A stretch of DNA of 64,000 nt, taken from contig JANATF010000003.1 of NCBI GenBank assembly GCA_029449245.1, forward strand, positions 930,001 through 994,000. Direction: 5' to 3'. The first letter of the stretch is position 1. The number at the start of each line of letters is the position of its first letter. Positions 13,375 to 24,128 of the stretch are shown piece after piece. Source of the DNA: Mortierella alpina. Taxonomy: Eukaryota; Mortierellomycota; Mortierellomycetes; Mortierellales; Mortierellaceae. The translations under genes and the position numbers were made by a program. The notes below the pieces were generated by a model, which had not been told where the DNA came from, made no database searches, and saw nothing but the letters and a program-made list of their open reading frames with translations.

Positions 13375-14214
13375 TGGACGTCGATGAAAGAGGTGTGCGC
13401 GCACGGGAGGAAAAAGTGAGACGGGCTTCTGGAGCGGATGTTTCACGGAACAACGATGAGCAGAAGGGATCGAGGCGAGATAACAAATCAAAAGTGGAAA
13501 CAGGGTCGAGCGAGACGAAGGTGGGCTGTTGTGGCGGAGGCGATGGCGATGGCGGAGTGTAGGGAGGGGCAGGGAAGGCAGGGAAGAACAAGGAGCGGCA
13601 GCGAAGGCACGGCTGCCAAAAATATATGCCGCACGCCCGCATCTGCGTCGGCGCCAAAGCACACTGTCCAGGCGAACAAGGTTTGCCCAGATGATCTCCC
13701 GTGGCCCCATTTGGCCAGGTTCTGGACCCTTAGCGTTTATCTCGTACAAGGTCTTTCCTCATATATCCCATACGGCAGCAAAGGTCCTTCTGAGTGCATA
13801 TGAACAGTTCCCTGATATGGCGCAACGTCCTTGCGGACTCTGGTAGGCAATTGAACACCGCATGCCGTAGAGGCAGTGTAGTGTGCAAGGATAACAGCAT
13901 CCTGCATATCCTGCATGGCGCTTACTGCACTGCACCCTGGCCAGAGCTCGGAGGCTGTTTGTGAGCAGCTGTGCACAATCACCACTGTTGGTGAATTTAT
14001 CTGACGCGATACTGCTTAGGAGACAAAACAGGTGCTGGAGACTGGGAAACCACGCAACCAACCACTCCGCCACTTCACTGAGCCATCGTCCTTCGGCAGG
14101 GGTATATTGAACTAGGCCTGTGGCCACACAGCCCTCTCTTCTCACTCGCGTAAACAAGTATATTTAAAAAAGAAACTGCTATGTATCTAATGTACAGGGA
14201 AGGCCCTAGAGACC
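13188..14214. other. Intergenic region, promoter of the Bni4-like gene
   Basis: No gene is recognised. A long GA/GT repeat lies at about 13285-13368, about 100 nt before the Bni4-like start. The part near 13750-14160 shows nothing that can be supported. Confidence 0.5.
13285..13368. repeat. GA/GT microsatellite upstream of the Bni4-like gene
   Basis: Alternating GA and GT runs on the plus strand; on the transcribed (minus) strand they read as CT/CA tracts in the presumed leader. Similar CT tracts precede other start codons in this window. Confidence 0.85.
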
Positions 14215-17200
14215 TTACATCCGCTTCTTCGCCGATCGCATCTTGGCAATCTTGCGGTCCTTCGGCATTGCTACGCCATTGCCGCTGTCTGGGTTCGAGC
14301 CCATGTTGAACGAGAACCCTCCTGTGCCACCCAGCGGCTGCTGCGGAGGGGCAAATGAACTCCCAGGTGCTCCGGTCATGCCTGGCAATCCAAACGAGCC
14401 CGAGGGAGCGGCACTCGCTCCGAAAACAAACCCGCCTGGCTGCTGCTGCTGCTGTTGCTGCTGTTGTTGCATACCACCTGCCGCGCCAAATGAACCACCG
14501 CTTGATCCTCCAAACGTGGGAGCGCCTTGCCCTGCAATCGAAATAAAGCCTCCGCCTCCGGCCGAACCGCCTCCTCCGAATCCGCCGCTTGAGCCAAACC
14601 CAGAGCTGCTGGAGCCTGCTGCTCCAAACCCGCCACTGCCTGCGCCACCGAATCCAGAACTGCCTGTCTGGCTTGAGCCGAACCCGCCCGCACTCTGACC
14701 AAAGGGACTGGCCTGAGACCCTCCAGGGGCACTACTGGCGGCTGATCCAAAGGTAAATCCAGGTGTTGGCGTGGCTGCTGCTGCCCCAAAGCCCATGGAT
14801 GGAGCAGACGCACCCATCCCACTTCCACCGGCACCGCCACTGCCGAAACTAATGGCAGGCGTCGACGATCCAGTGGATACGGAACCAAATCCGCCAAATC
14901 CACCAAATCCACCGCTCGTAGTACTAGCCGCATTCATCGCCCCAGTGGCTGCTGGGATGGTCGGGGACATCATCGAGTTGGAAGCGCTGCTGGGTGAAGC
15001 TCCAAACCCACCAAAGCCGGAGCCACTGGTATTTGCGGTTCCTGCTCCGTTGCTGCTGCCAAATGCAAATGGCGACGCCGTCGATGACGTTGATGGAGCC
15101 GATCCGCCGAACCCACTTCCAGGGGCCGCACTCGAGCTGCCAAATGAGAATGAAGGCACAGGTTTGGCTGCCTGCGAGGACGCTTCGTTGGACGCTGCTG
15201 CTCCACCGAGTGTGAATCCACTACTAGGTTGAGTTGTTGATGCAAACCCAAAGCTGGGTTGGGTGGTCGCAGGGTTTGTCGAAACAGCACCAAAGGGAGA
15301 CGCACTGGTAAATGCTGGAGCAGATGAGGCAGCACCAAAGAGTGGAGCCGACGACGTCGTGGCTGCTGGAGTAGCTGACGAGGCCCCAAAGAGCGGTGTG
15401 GAGGTCGGAGCTGCTGACGTGACTGTCGAGGCACCAAAGAGCGGTGTGGAGGTCGAGGCCGCTGGAGCAGATGTCGAGGCACCAAAGAGAGATGTCGTTG
15501 TTGAGGTTGCTGGCGCAGATGCTGAGGCACCAAAGAGCGGTGCCGGTGTAACGGTGGCTGGAGAAGCTGTTGAACCACCAAAGAGCGATGCTGAAGTCGA
15601 GGCCGCTGGAGTCGATGCTGACACACCAAAAAGCGGTGTCGTCGAGGCTGCTGTCGCCGATAATGAAGTACCGAAGAGCGTCGATGCAGCTGGCGCAGAT
15701 GTAGAGGTACCAAAGAGTGGAACTGATGTCGAGATGGCAGAGGTGGCCGGGGTTCCAAAGGGGAATGATGGCAGCGGCTTCTGTAGTTCCTATTCGATGG
15801 TTGTAAAAAAAACGTTAGAGGTGGTCGTATTATTTCAGAAGATAGGGGATGGAACGCAGGCAGCAACACTTACCGTGGTGGCCGTGGACGATGCTGCTAT
15901 CGTGGACTGTGCTGTACCAAACAAAGAAGGCGTAGAGCCAGTGGAGCCGAGGGGTTTGGGGGCAAAAGGGTTCGCGAACGAGATGGCCGCCGCAGGCTTG
16001 CTGTCATCACCTGCTGCAGAGGTGGCGGGGGTGGTTGTGGCTGCGGTGGGTGCTCCGAACGAGAAGACAGGCGGCTTGAAGGCACTATCACCCGATGTCG
16101 CTGCTGGCGTGGTCGCAGGAGTGCTAAATAGGCTGGAACCTGCAGGTACAGTCGAGCCGAAAAGGGACGCTCCTGTGGAGGCGGGGGGTTTGAATGCACC
16201 AAACATAGAGGTCGCTGCAGGTGTCGAACCCGAGGCAGTGCCGCCAGGCTTGGCCGTCTCACAGCAAGGGCATTTGGAAGCCGAGTTCTCGTTCATAACG
16301 TCACAGGTCGGGCACTTCCATTTGTTGCTGGTGTCCGGCATCTTGAAGCCAGCGGCAGCCCATCCGGCTCCTCCAGTCGTCGCGGGCTTGTCTGCTCCGC
16401 TCGATGCCGCAGCTGGTGTGGTGTTGCCAAATAGTGAGGGGACTGCAGGCGAAGCTGTTGTAGTTGTTGATGCCGGAACTGGGGCTGAAGGTGTACTTCC
16501 GAAAGAAAAAACTGGAGGTGCCTTTGCTGCCGATGATGAAGTGGACAATGCTGGTGGAGCGAAAAGAGCAGGGATGGCAGCCGCCTTAGAAGTTTCAGCC
16601 GCCTTGTCTCCAGGCTTGGCCGTCTCGCAGCAGGGGCACTTGGCAGCCGAATTGTCGTTCATAACATCACAAGCAGGGCACTTCCATTTGTTGCTAGTAT
16701 CCGGCAGCTTGAAACCCGCGGCAGCCCATCCAGATCCTCCAACAGCTGCGGGCTTGTCGGCCCCGCTCGGTACTGCAGCTGGTGCGGCATTACCGAACAG
16801 AGATGGGCCTGCAGGGGAAGTGGTTGTGGCCGAGGGCGCAGCTCCAAAGGAAAACATAGGTGGTGCCTTGGTTGCTGCCGACAACTTCTTGTTCTCGTCC
16901 TTGTCAGACTCCTTATCCTTGTCCTTATCTGCTGCTCCGTTGGAAGTGGAGGTCGCAGCCGAGGTCGATCCAAAGGTGAATAATGCTGGAGGGGCAGAAG
17001 CGTTCTGTGTAGCCGCCTTCTTCTCACCAGGCTTGTCAGCTTCGCAGCAAGCACACTTGACCAAAGAGTTCTCGTTCATGACATCACAGGCAGGACACTT
17101 CCATTTGTTGCTGTTATCGGGCAATTTGAATCCGGAAGACGCCCAGTTGGAGGAGGCGGCGGCAATACCAGCTGCGCCGGCGGCGGTGGCAAGGCTTCCA

Positions 17201-19792
17201 ATGACGGCAGGCGCTGCAGAAATAGCTGCCGAGACAAGAGGGGAGGCCCCAAAGGAGACATGATGGCTCTCCTTTGCCTGTTCCTGACTCTTCTGCTGCT
17301 CCCTCGCCTTTTCCTCGGCTAAGAGCTGACAGACAGGTGTGGTGTTGAGCACGAGTGGTCCTGGCTTGGGGGCGTCACAGCGGTCGCACTTGGAGGAAAG
17401 GACGTTGGTGCGATGATCACATGCACGACAGCGCCATGTATCAATCACGAGCGGCTTATAATCCCCAGAGGACGTCCATGCAAGCACCTCGTCCAGCTTG
17501 GGGTGGTACAATCTCGTGCGCCTGCCGTACTGGAGGGTGGGGTAGATTTGTGGTGGCAACCTGTAGTTTGGAACCCCATGATATCCCGGATATCCCGACT
17601 GCTGTCCGTGATGTACTGGCTGCTGTCCAGCCTGACCAAAAGCGTCTGAGGGGAGCGTCTGCTGCAGCCCGTTTGCGATGCCATGAGCAACGGCTGACCA
17701 ACCGTTACTGCCATTCGAACCGTGTGCTTCCCGTTGTGCCTTTCGCTTAGCCTAACAAAGGTGAGCAGAAGGATTAGACGCATGCCACTGTAGAAAACAT
17801 TCGCGCAGTGAAGATTAATGTTGAGGATATCCGTTCGTACTTGCTCCAAATCATACTGACGAAACCACTCCTCCTCTTCGTCCGAGTCCAAGGCAGAGAA
17901 TCGGCCTGGAATGGAGCGAACATGACGCTTTGGCGTCACTTGTGACCGCACTTGCAAACCACCATGGGAGGTGCGCTGGTCCTCCTCGTGATCTGAACGG
18001 TGTGAAGACCGATGTGCAGACACAGTCCTCGTTGACTCCGCAGACGCCTCCTCGTATTGGCCATGACGAGAGCTGGGGTCACGGCGATTCCTGCCCTGCC
18101 GTTCCTTTCTCACAAGTACATCGTCTTCGTCATCACTGTCTCCCGAGTCCATAGCGTGATCGCTCATGTCGTTTTTAGCAGCACGGTTCTTCCGATGCCT
18201 GCGGTAGTCCCGGTTGTAAGGCATTATGGTATCGAGGGGGTTTGTGGTGGGTTTAACAGACGATTCCTCCTTTTCATGAGCATGCTATTGACCCAAGCAG
18301 CGCGAAAGAACAAAACACGTTAGCTAAGGCACAATTAAAGATCATATTTGGCTCATGAGTGCAGGAGGGGGCACTTACGTGAGTGACGGAGTGACGTGAA
18401 GGAAAGATACTTGGAGGCTTTTCCGGAGGCACGATTTCCGGCCGTACTGTGGTGTTCTTTTTGGGCTTCTATATAACAGCAGCGTTCGATCAGTCAAAAG
18501 GGTTTCATGCCAGAATCCGATTATAGACAACCGGATACAGAACATAATACATACAGGTGCGCTCGCTTGAACAAGTCTTCGGACACGTCCCAATAAAACA
18601 AGTTCTGCTTCCGAAAGCAGACCGTCGGGTTCTACATTATAGAGAGACAATATCATTAGTTTAGACGCTAGTAAATCAACAGCCAGAGAGTAGGATACAT
18701 ATGCCAGCCGAGTTAGGGGATTAACATACCTTCATCATCAAGATCTGCATCATGCTGAATGTCGTGTCTTGTTGCCAGTCTTTTCTCCAGACCCTTAGAC
18801 TTGGTGATGGGCTGCTGCACAGGAGCCTTTGGGTACAGCTCAGACCTCTGGTCCATGAAGGGGTTCTTGATAGGGGTGGTGGACTGAAGGCGTGTGTGAA
18901 AGGGGACGGTTAGGATTGAAACACTTTGATGCTTTCCAGCCGTGATGGGTCTGTATCTTGACATATTATTTAAAAACAAAGATCTTACCAGATCCTCGTC
19001 GCTATCGGACATATCTGCTAAGAGTTCATTGCGAAGCTGAAGAAGATACGCATTTCGCTTTGCCGCCTTTGTGGCCACATCCTCCTCTGCGGGACGCTAT
19101 GAAATACCAAACAGGCAAAAAAAATAATGAAAATAGGATCAGACGCTGTTTGCCTTAAAGTACTTCGCCTTCCTGAGTGCAACACGGCTGGTTGGGTGTC
19201 TGCGATCTTACCTTGGGGTTACGAGTAAGACCCTCGTCGCCCGCCTCTGTTTTCAGGGACGTGATGTAGTTGCGCAAATCCCCCTCCGGACGTGCCGAAT
19301 CTGTCTTGGGACCATCTGCAGAAGGCTCCTCCTGGTCCAACTCCTTGTCCGCTGCCGGCAAGAACTCGAAATCACCATTTGTTGTATTGAGCTCCCGCTC
19401 CAGCTCGGGATCGGGCTGCTGTGTAATTCCCAGCCAACTCAGCGATTTCTTCACAAAGCTGAGAATGACCTTGGGGATGTTCTACGAATTGCATGATCGC
19501 GAAATAAAAGAGCAAACATGGCGGATTAGAGAAGGGGGAACTGAGCTCCTTGAGCGCGGATGCGTTTCGGATGCAGCGTGATTGGTCTCTCTGGACAGAT
19601 GAGACGCGTGAGCAGGATTCTGTTGCCTGCCCATGATAAACACAAGGGCTAGCGCGTCAGCATACACGCGGGACGTGATGGCGCCGCTCTTACCTTCAAA
19701 CCCTCCTCCTCCTCCTGAACGGGTGGCGCGGGATTGGGCCTCCGTGCTTGACGAGCATATGGCTGAAAACGCTGTTTGCCGGCGCGCTCCAT
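14215..19792 (-). CDS. NUP153: NUP153-type nucleoporin with four RanBP2 zinc fingers and FG repeats
   Basis: Nine exons (19694-19792, 19212-19481, 18989-19096, 18730-18883, 18555-18631, 18379-18468, 17841-18284, 15874-17751, 14215-15789) sum to 1564 residues. The N-terminal third is charged and contains LLSEAELVLLG. Four RanBP2-type zinc fingers with W-x-C-x2-C-x10-C-x2-C spacing lie near residues 520, 630, 768 and 890; three of them start NKWKCP. Between and after them are FG, FGS and LFG repeats, then a long GFG-rich tail with a polyQ run and a basic C-terminus (KMRSAKKRM). This arrangement is that of the nuclear-basket nucleoporin Nup153, whose zinc fingers bind Ran. The frame is open upstream to an ATG at 19885, giving a hydrophobic leader that I take to be 5' UTR. 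A truncated copy lies immediately upstream. Confidence 0.9.
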
Positions 19793-20190
19793 AGGCTGTG
19801 ATGAGAGAGATGGTGGCGATGCTGTTGACGAAGGTGCAGTGAGAATCGAGAGAAAAACAAAGACTAGTGAGGAGCGTGGATTCAAGCAAACGAATGGAGC
19901 GAGTGAGCTATTGATTGATTGATTGCGACAGGGGGTAAAGATTTTTTTTTACAGCGCTGTGGGTGGCTTGTGATCGCATGGAGAGTGAATGGACCGACCT
20001 GGATACAACGTCAATGTAGCCCGCCCTGGAGATACGTGGTACAAGACAAGGCCTGTTACTTTGGGGAAGAACCACCTTTATTCATATCAAGAATCATAAT
20101 ACATATGCGAGCTGCTCGATGGCTGTTGCCGTTGCTGCTGCTGATTCTGCTTATTCTGCTAATTCTGCTGCAGCTGGCCGCGGAACGAGA
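19793..20190. other. Spacer between NUP153 and its truncated copy
   Basis: About 400 nt with the NUP153 promoter and the 3' flank of the truncated paralog. No gene is seen. Confidence 0.5.
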
Positions 20191-21793
20191 CTAAAGCTGA
20201 AGCTGTCGCAACGTCTGTTTCAGGTGCTCGATTTCCGCCTGCAGATCTTGTATTTGTTGCTGATGGAGCTGCAACTGTTGCTGCTGGCTCCGGTGGAGTT
20301 CAATCGCTCTCTCCCACTGCGCCAAAGAGGGAGTGGCTGCATTCTGGTCACCGTCTAAAGGTCCTGGTTTCGGGACGTCACAGCGGTCGTATTGGGAGGT
20401 AAGGGCGTTGGCCCGATGCTCAGTGGGATCCGCAGACGATGTCCATGCTATGACCTCATCCAGCTTGGGGTGGAACAATCTCATGGTCATCTGTGGCGGC
20501 GGTATGTAGTTGGGAACCAGGCGATAGCTCATCCCATTTGCGCCCTGTGCTTCCTGCGCCTTTCGCATAGCCTACCAGGACGTGGATAGAGAATTAGATG
20601 GATGTTCTACAATATTGCAAGATCAATATCGAAGAAAACATATATCATTTTCGTACCTGCTTCTTGTCATGTTTCTGGAACCATTCCTCCTCCTCTTCAG
20701 TGTCCAGGGCAGAGTACCGGCCAGGGATGGAACGGCGCTTCTGGACCGCTTGTGATTGCATCTGCTGGCCGTTGGGGTGTCTTCGGCGCCTACGACAGTC
20801 ATTATCGTAAGGCTTGAAGGGCGTGGTGCTGGGGTTGACGTCAGAGCCCCTCACCTCCCCAACACGCTATTAATATAAAACTTGAAAACTATCAGGAAAG
20901 GCACTATTGTATTGGAGATGACATTCGTCTACAACCTCACAAAGGTCACTTACACGAGTGACAGTGTCGCGCGAAGGAAAGACACTTGGAGGATTCTCGG
21001 GAGGCACGATTTCCGGTCGCACTGTAGTGTTCTTTTTCGGCTTCTACAGGATATGTCGGTGTTAGATCCTGTATCAGAATAATCAATGGTACTACTGAGT
21101 AATAATGTGCAACTTAGGATGGACGAGTGATTGTCTACTTACACTTCCGCAGGTCTCAACGAGTCTTCGGATACGTCCCAATAAAACGAGTTCTGCCTCC
21201 GAAAGCAGACCGTCAGGTTCTGTGATATCGAGAGTGAAAGTCATAAGCTTAGACGTTGACAATAAAAAAAACAATGACATGATACCCATGATAGCTGAAC
21301 AAAGCGAAATGGCTTGAAATACCTTCGTCATGATCCGCAGCTTGCTGTACGTCGTGTCTGGTGGCCAGTGCTTCTTCTAAACCTTTTGCCTTGGTAACGG
21401 GGTGCGGCTCAGGTGCCCTTGGCTGAGGTTCGGCCTTCTTCTGCGTGAATGGGTTGCGAAAGGACGTCGTGGGCTAAATGTGGTGTAAGCACGGAGATTA
21501 GAATGGTAACCTGGACGCGATGACTTGCCTTGTGTTGAAATACTATTCAAAAAAATCTTACCTGGTCGTCGTCGCTGTCGGAGGACATGTCTGCCAATAG
21601 TTCGTTGCGAAGCTGAAGAAGATATGCGTTTCGCTGTGCCTCCTTCGACGCCACATCCTCGACAGCGGCTTGCTATGGGTGTTGGCCAAGCAAATGGATA
21701 CGAGAAATTAGCCTACTGGACTTCAAAAAAAAAACCGCGCAAGAATATTGGTAGTACCTTGTCGCGGGCAGTGGAGCTGGGGTTGCCTGGCAT
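20191..21793 (-). CDS. Truncated tandem paralog of the NUP153 N-terminal region
   Basis: Seven exons (21758-21793, 21562-21672, 21323-21473, 21143-21219, 20954-21043, 20657-20866, 20191-20571) give 351 residues. Exon by exon it matches NUP153 exons 3-8; the 77-nt and 90-nt exons are the same length in both genes, and blocks such as EPDGLLSEAELVLLG and KPKKNTTVRPEIVPPE are near-identical. It diverges at the first zinc finger: the stretch with the W-x-C-x2-C half is deleted and only YDRCDVPKPGP remains, so no zinc can be bound. There are no FG repeats. Instead it ends in a Gln-rich helical segment with heptad-like spacing (LQAEIEHLKQTLRQL). All introns and frames are intact, so it may be expressed. 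A role as a basket-scaffold competitor or regulator is speculation. Confidence 0.8.
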
Positions 21794-22024
21794 TCTTTGC
21801 AGCAGGCGCGGGTGTTGAATGGTGCAATAAGAGAGAAATGCGAATCGCAATGAGCTGATAAGATTGCAAAGTCAGGGCTGAAGAGCCAAGCTGCAAAAGC
21901 GATTTTTTTTTAAGGAAAAAAAACGAAAACGACAAAACGCGAAAACGAGCAAAGCATATATATCTCACAGGCTTTCCTTAAGGAGCTCAAATGTTTTAAT
22001 TTCTCAGGGTGATTCAAGGACAGT

Positions 22025-22760
22025 CTAGGAAAAGGCCAAAGCTCGCTTTACAAGATCTTCAATGTGGCTCAACTCTGAGATACGCTGCATGCTTGAGATG
22101 GTCTGGCGCGCATCCTCCATATCCTGGTTCGCTGTTTCGACGCCTTTCCTGATCTCCACCAAAGCTTTCTATTCTCAGCATGGAGCATATATATTCAGCG
22201 TATTTCTCATCACTCTACCAATGGCGAGAGAGAGAAAAAAAAAAGCGCGTACCTTTTCTTGAACGAGCAATGGAACTTTCTTGTGGATATGCTCGTTAAC
22301 TCTGTAGAATACCAAGGACGAGTCGTTAAGAGAGCTGGTGATGGAGTCGGCCATATGCACTGACACTTGTGAATAGTAGGATGCATAGAGCACGCATGTT
22401 AGAGACACTGAACAATGCGTCAAGAGTTTTCTGACAGTGGTAGTTGTACTCACTCCTCCGCGCTTTGGTTTGTAGCGAGCTCCCGCTAGACCCGCCTTCG
22501 GTCAAGAAAGAGGCTCCGCTGGGCGCTGGTGATATCCTGCCCTGCGTTAGAGACGCATTATTGCCCGAGATCAGTCCATATCGGGCACCAAATGCCGAGG
22601 CTCGCCGAGCTATGTACAAGTTGTCCAGGGAGGGGACTGTCCAAGAGCTGTAAGATGTTGAGCCCTCAGAGGACGGTATAGTTACTGCGGTTGCATCCGA
22701 GGGAGATGCGGTTGGAGAACCCCTTCCAGGATGGACATTCGGCGGTGGATTGGGCTGCAT
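22025..22760 (-). CDS. BORCS8: BORCS8-like (BORC complex subunit) small protein
   Basis: Three exons (22454-22760, 22253-22359, 22025-22168) encode 185 residues. The first 100 residues are Pro/Ser-rich and low complexity. The last 80 form a helical domain: SLVFYRVNEHIHKKVPLLVQ is followed by a long helix and LSHIEDLVKRAL. This matches the pattern of animal BORCS8 (MEF2BNB), where a VALYRLQEHVRRSLP block is followed by a helix ending EGLLKQAI. BORC sits on lysosomes or vacuoles and recruits Arl8 and kinesin. The second acceptor has two AGs six bases apart, both in frame. Identification rests on motif resemblance recalled from memory. Confidence 0.65.
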
Positions 22761-22950
22761 TCGAGGTATATGACGAGGTATTTGAAGTCAAGAAGTGACA
22801 GTTTTTTTTACGCCCAAAGTTCCAAGTTTGACCTGACAAATGCATTTCTTGGACTTCTCAATTAGAAAAAGCACTTCTCATTCTTTTCACATTCTTCTTT
22901 TCGATACTCCTTCCCCACCCAGTGCGCAGCAGCCAGAGCATTTCGACGAC
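22761..22950. promoter_or_regulatory. Shared divergent promoter, BORCS8-like / GCG1
   Basis: Only 190 nt separate two divergent start codons, so both promoters must lie here. T-rich and CTT-rich stretches are visible, but no specific site can be named. Confidence 0.5.
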
Positions 22951-24020
22951 ATGTGGCTCTTTGGATACGGCAGCTTGATTTGGCGCCCAGACTTGGAGTA
23001 CGAGGACAGGTGAGTCATTGACATCCTTCTGTCGGCATGTCCCGCATCACCTCATTCTCGCTGTCTGACCACCCTGTTTGTACTCTACAACACCCTTATG
23101 AACACCGTCAACAGCAAAGTAGGGTACATCAAGGGACATGTCCGACGGTTCTGGCAGAGCAGCACCGACCACCGAGGCACTGAAGAGGCCCCCGGAAGAG
23201 TAGTGACCCTGATCCCATACGACGAATTCTCAGAGAGGTTCATAAACGAGGACCAGGTAAAAACGAGCCTTCACCATTGAATGGGGTCCTTTATCCCCAC
23301 ATCCATCTCAGACACAACCAACTTTTTTGCTGACAGTTTTGGATGGATGTGTGCTTCCTCCAATTCATTTGCAATATAGCACTTCTCGGAACTGGACGAC
23401 CTCACCTGGGGTGTTGCCTACAAGATCCCAGAGAGCAAAGTAGCAGAGACAAAGGCGTATCTGGATCATCGGGAAAAGAACGGATACGAAACTCACTTTT
23501 TGGACATCTATCAGCCCGGAAGCGATGTCCCAGTGGTTGAGAAGGTAAAAAAGAAATGAGAAAGGGGACGCCGATGGATGTTACACACAGGTTAAGGGAC
23601 ATTACGTGCTAATCGACTGAAATCGTACTATTGTGATCTATAGGCCATTGTGTACATCGGATCGACAGACAATTCCGAGTTTGCAGGACCAGCACCACTG
23701 GATCTTATAGCAAAGCAGATTTACAGCTCCTATGGTAAGTAGGACGTTTTGCGACAACCGTTGTCCTTGCAGTTGCCGATTTCTGATCAATCTTTCATTG
23801 GTGTGCTACAGGTCCAAGTGGTCCCAACATGGACTACCTGCTGAATCTGGCGCATGCACTGAGAATAGTTGCACCTCACGGAAACGACCAGCACCTGTTT
23901 GAGCTGGAGGCAAAAGTCAAGGAACTTATGCGTCAAGATGCAGGGTCGCAGGAGGCCTTTGATCTGATGCTATCTAAAATCATTGTGCAGTCCAAGCCTG
24001 CTGCTGTCACTCCCTTTTAG
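22951..24020 (+). CDS. GCG1: ChaC-type glutathione-specific gamma-glutamylcyclotransferase
   Basis: Five exons (22951-23009, 23115-23256, 23380-23544, 23644-23734, 23812-24020) encode 221 residues. The N-terminal [11 protein letters not shown] is the hallmark substrate-binding loop of ChaC proteins. GHVRRFWQ, the [13 protein letters not shown] strand and the REKNGYE segment holding the proposed catalytic Glu follow, then YIGSTDN and [13 protein letters not shown]. The enzyme cleaves the gamma-glutamyl bond of glutathione to 5-oxoproline and Cys-Gly in the cytosol. Length and motifs fit the ChaC2/Gcg1 group. It is the only plus-strand gene in the left half. Confidence 0.95.
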
Positions 24021-24128
24021 AAAAAAAAACATAGAGCACTAAAGTCAAGGCGATACACCATACACATTATACAGCAAAATGTGGTGAAAAATACATTACT
24101 ATAAAGATAGATCCACCGCGTGTCAAAA

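Noticed and set aside
13063-13749. Ser/Leu/Thr-rich open frames over the GA/GT repeat
   Set aside because: They are created by the dinucleotide repeat and have no family resemblance.
15263-17263. A 666-codon open frame on the plus strand across NUP153
   Set aside because: It is the antisense shadow of the Ala/Ser/Gly/FG-rich exons; the minus strand has the zinc fingers and consistent splice sites.
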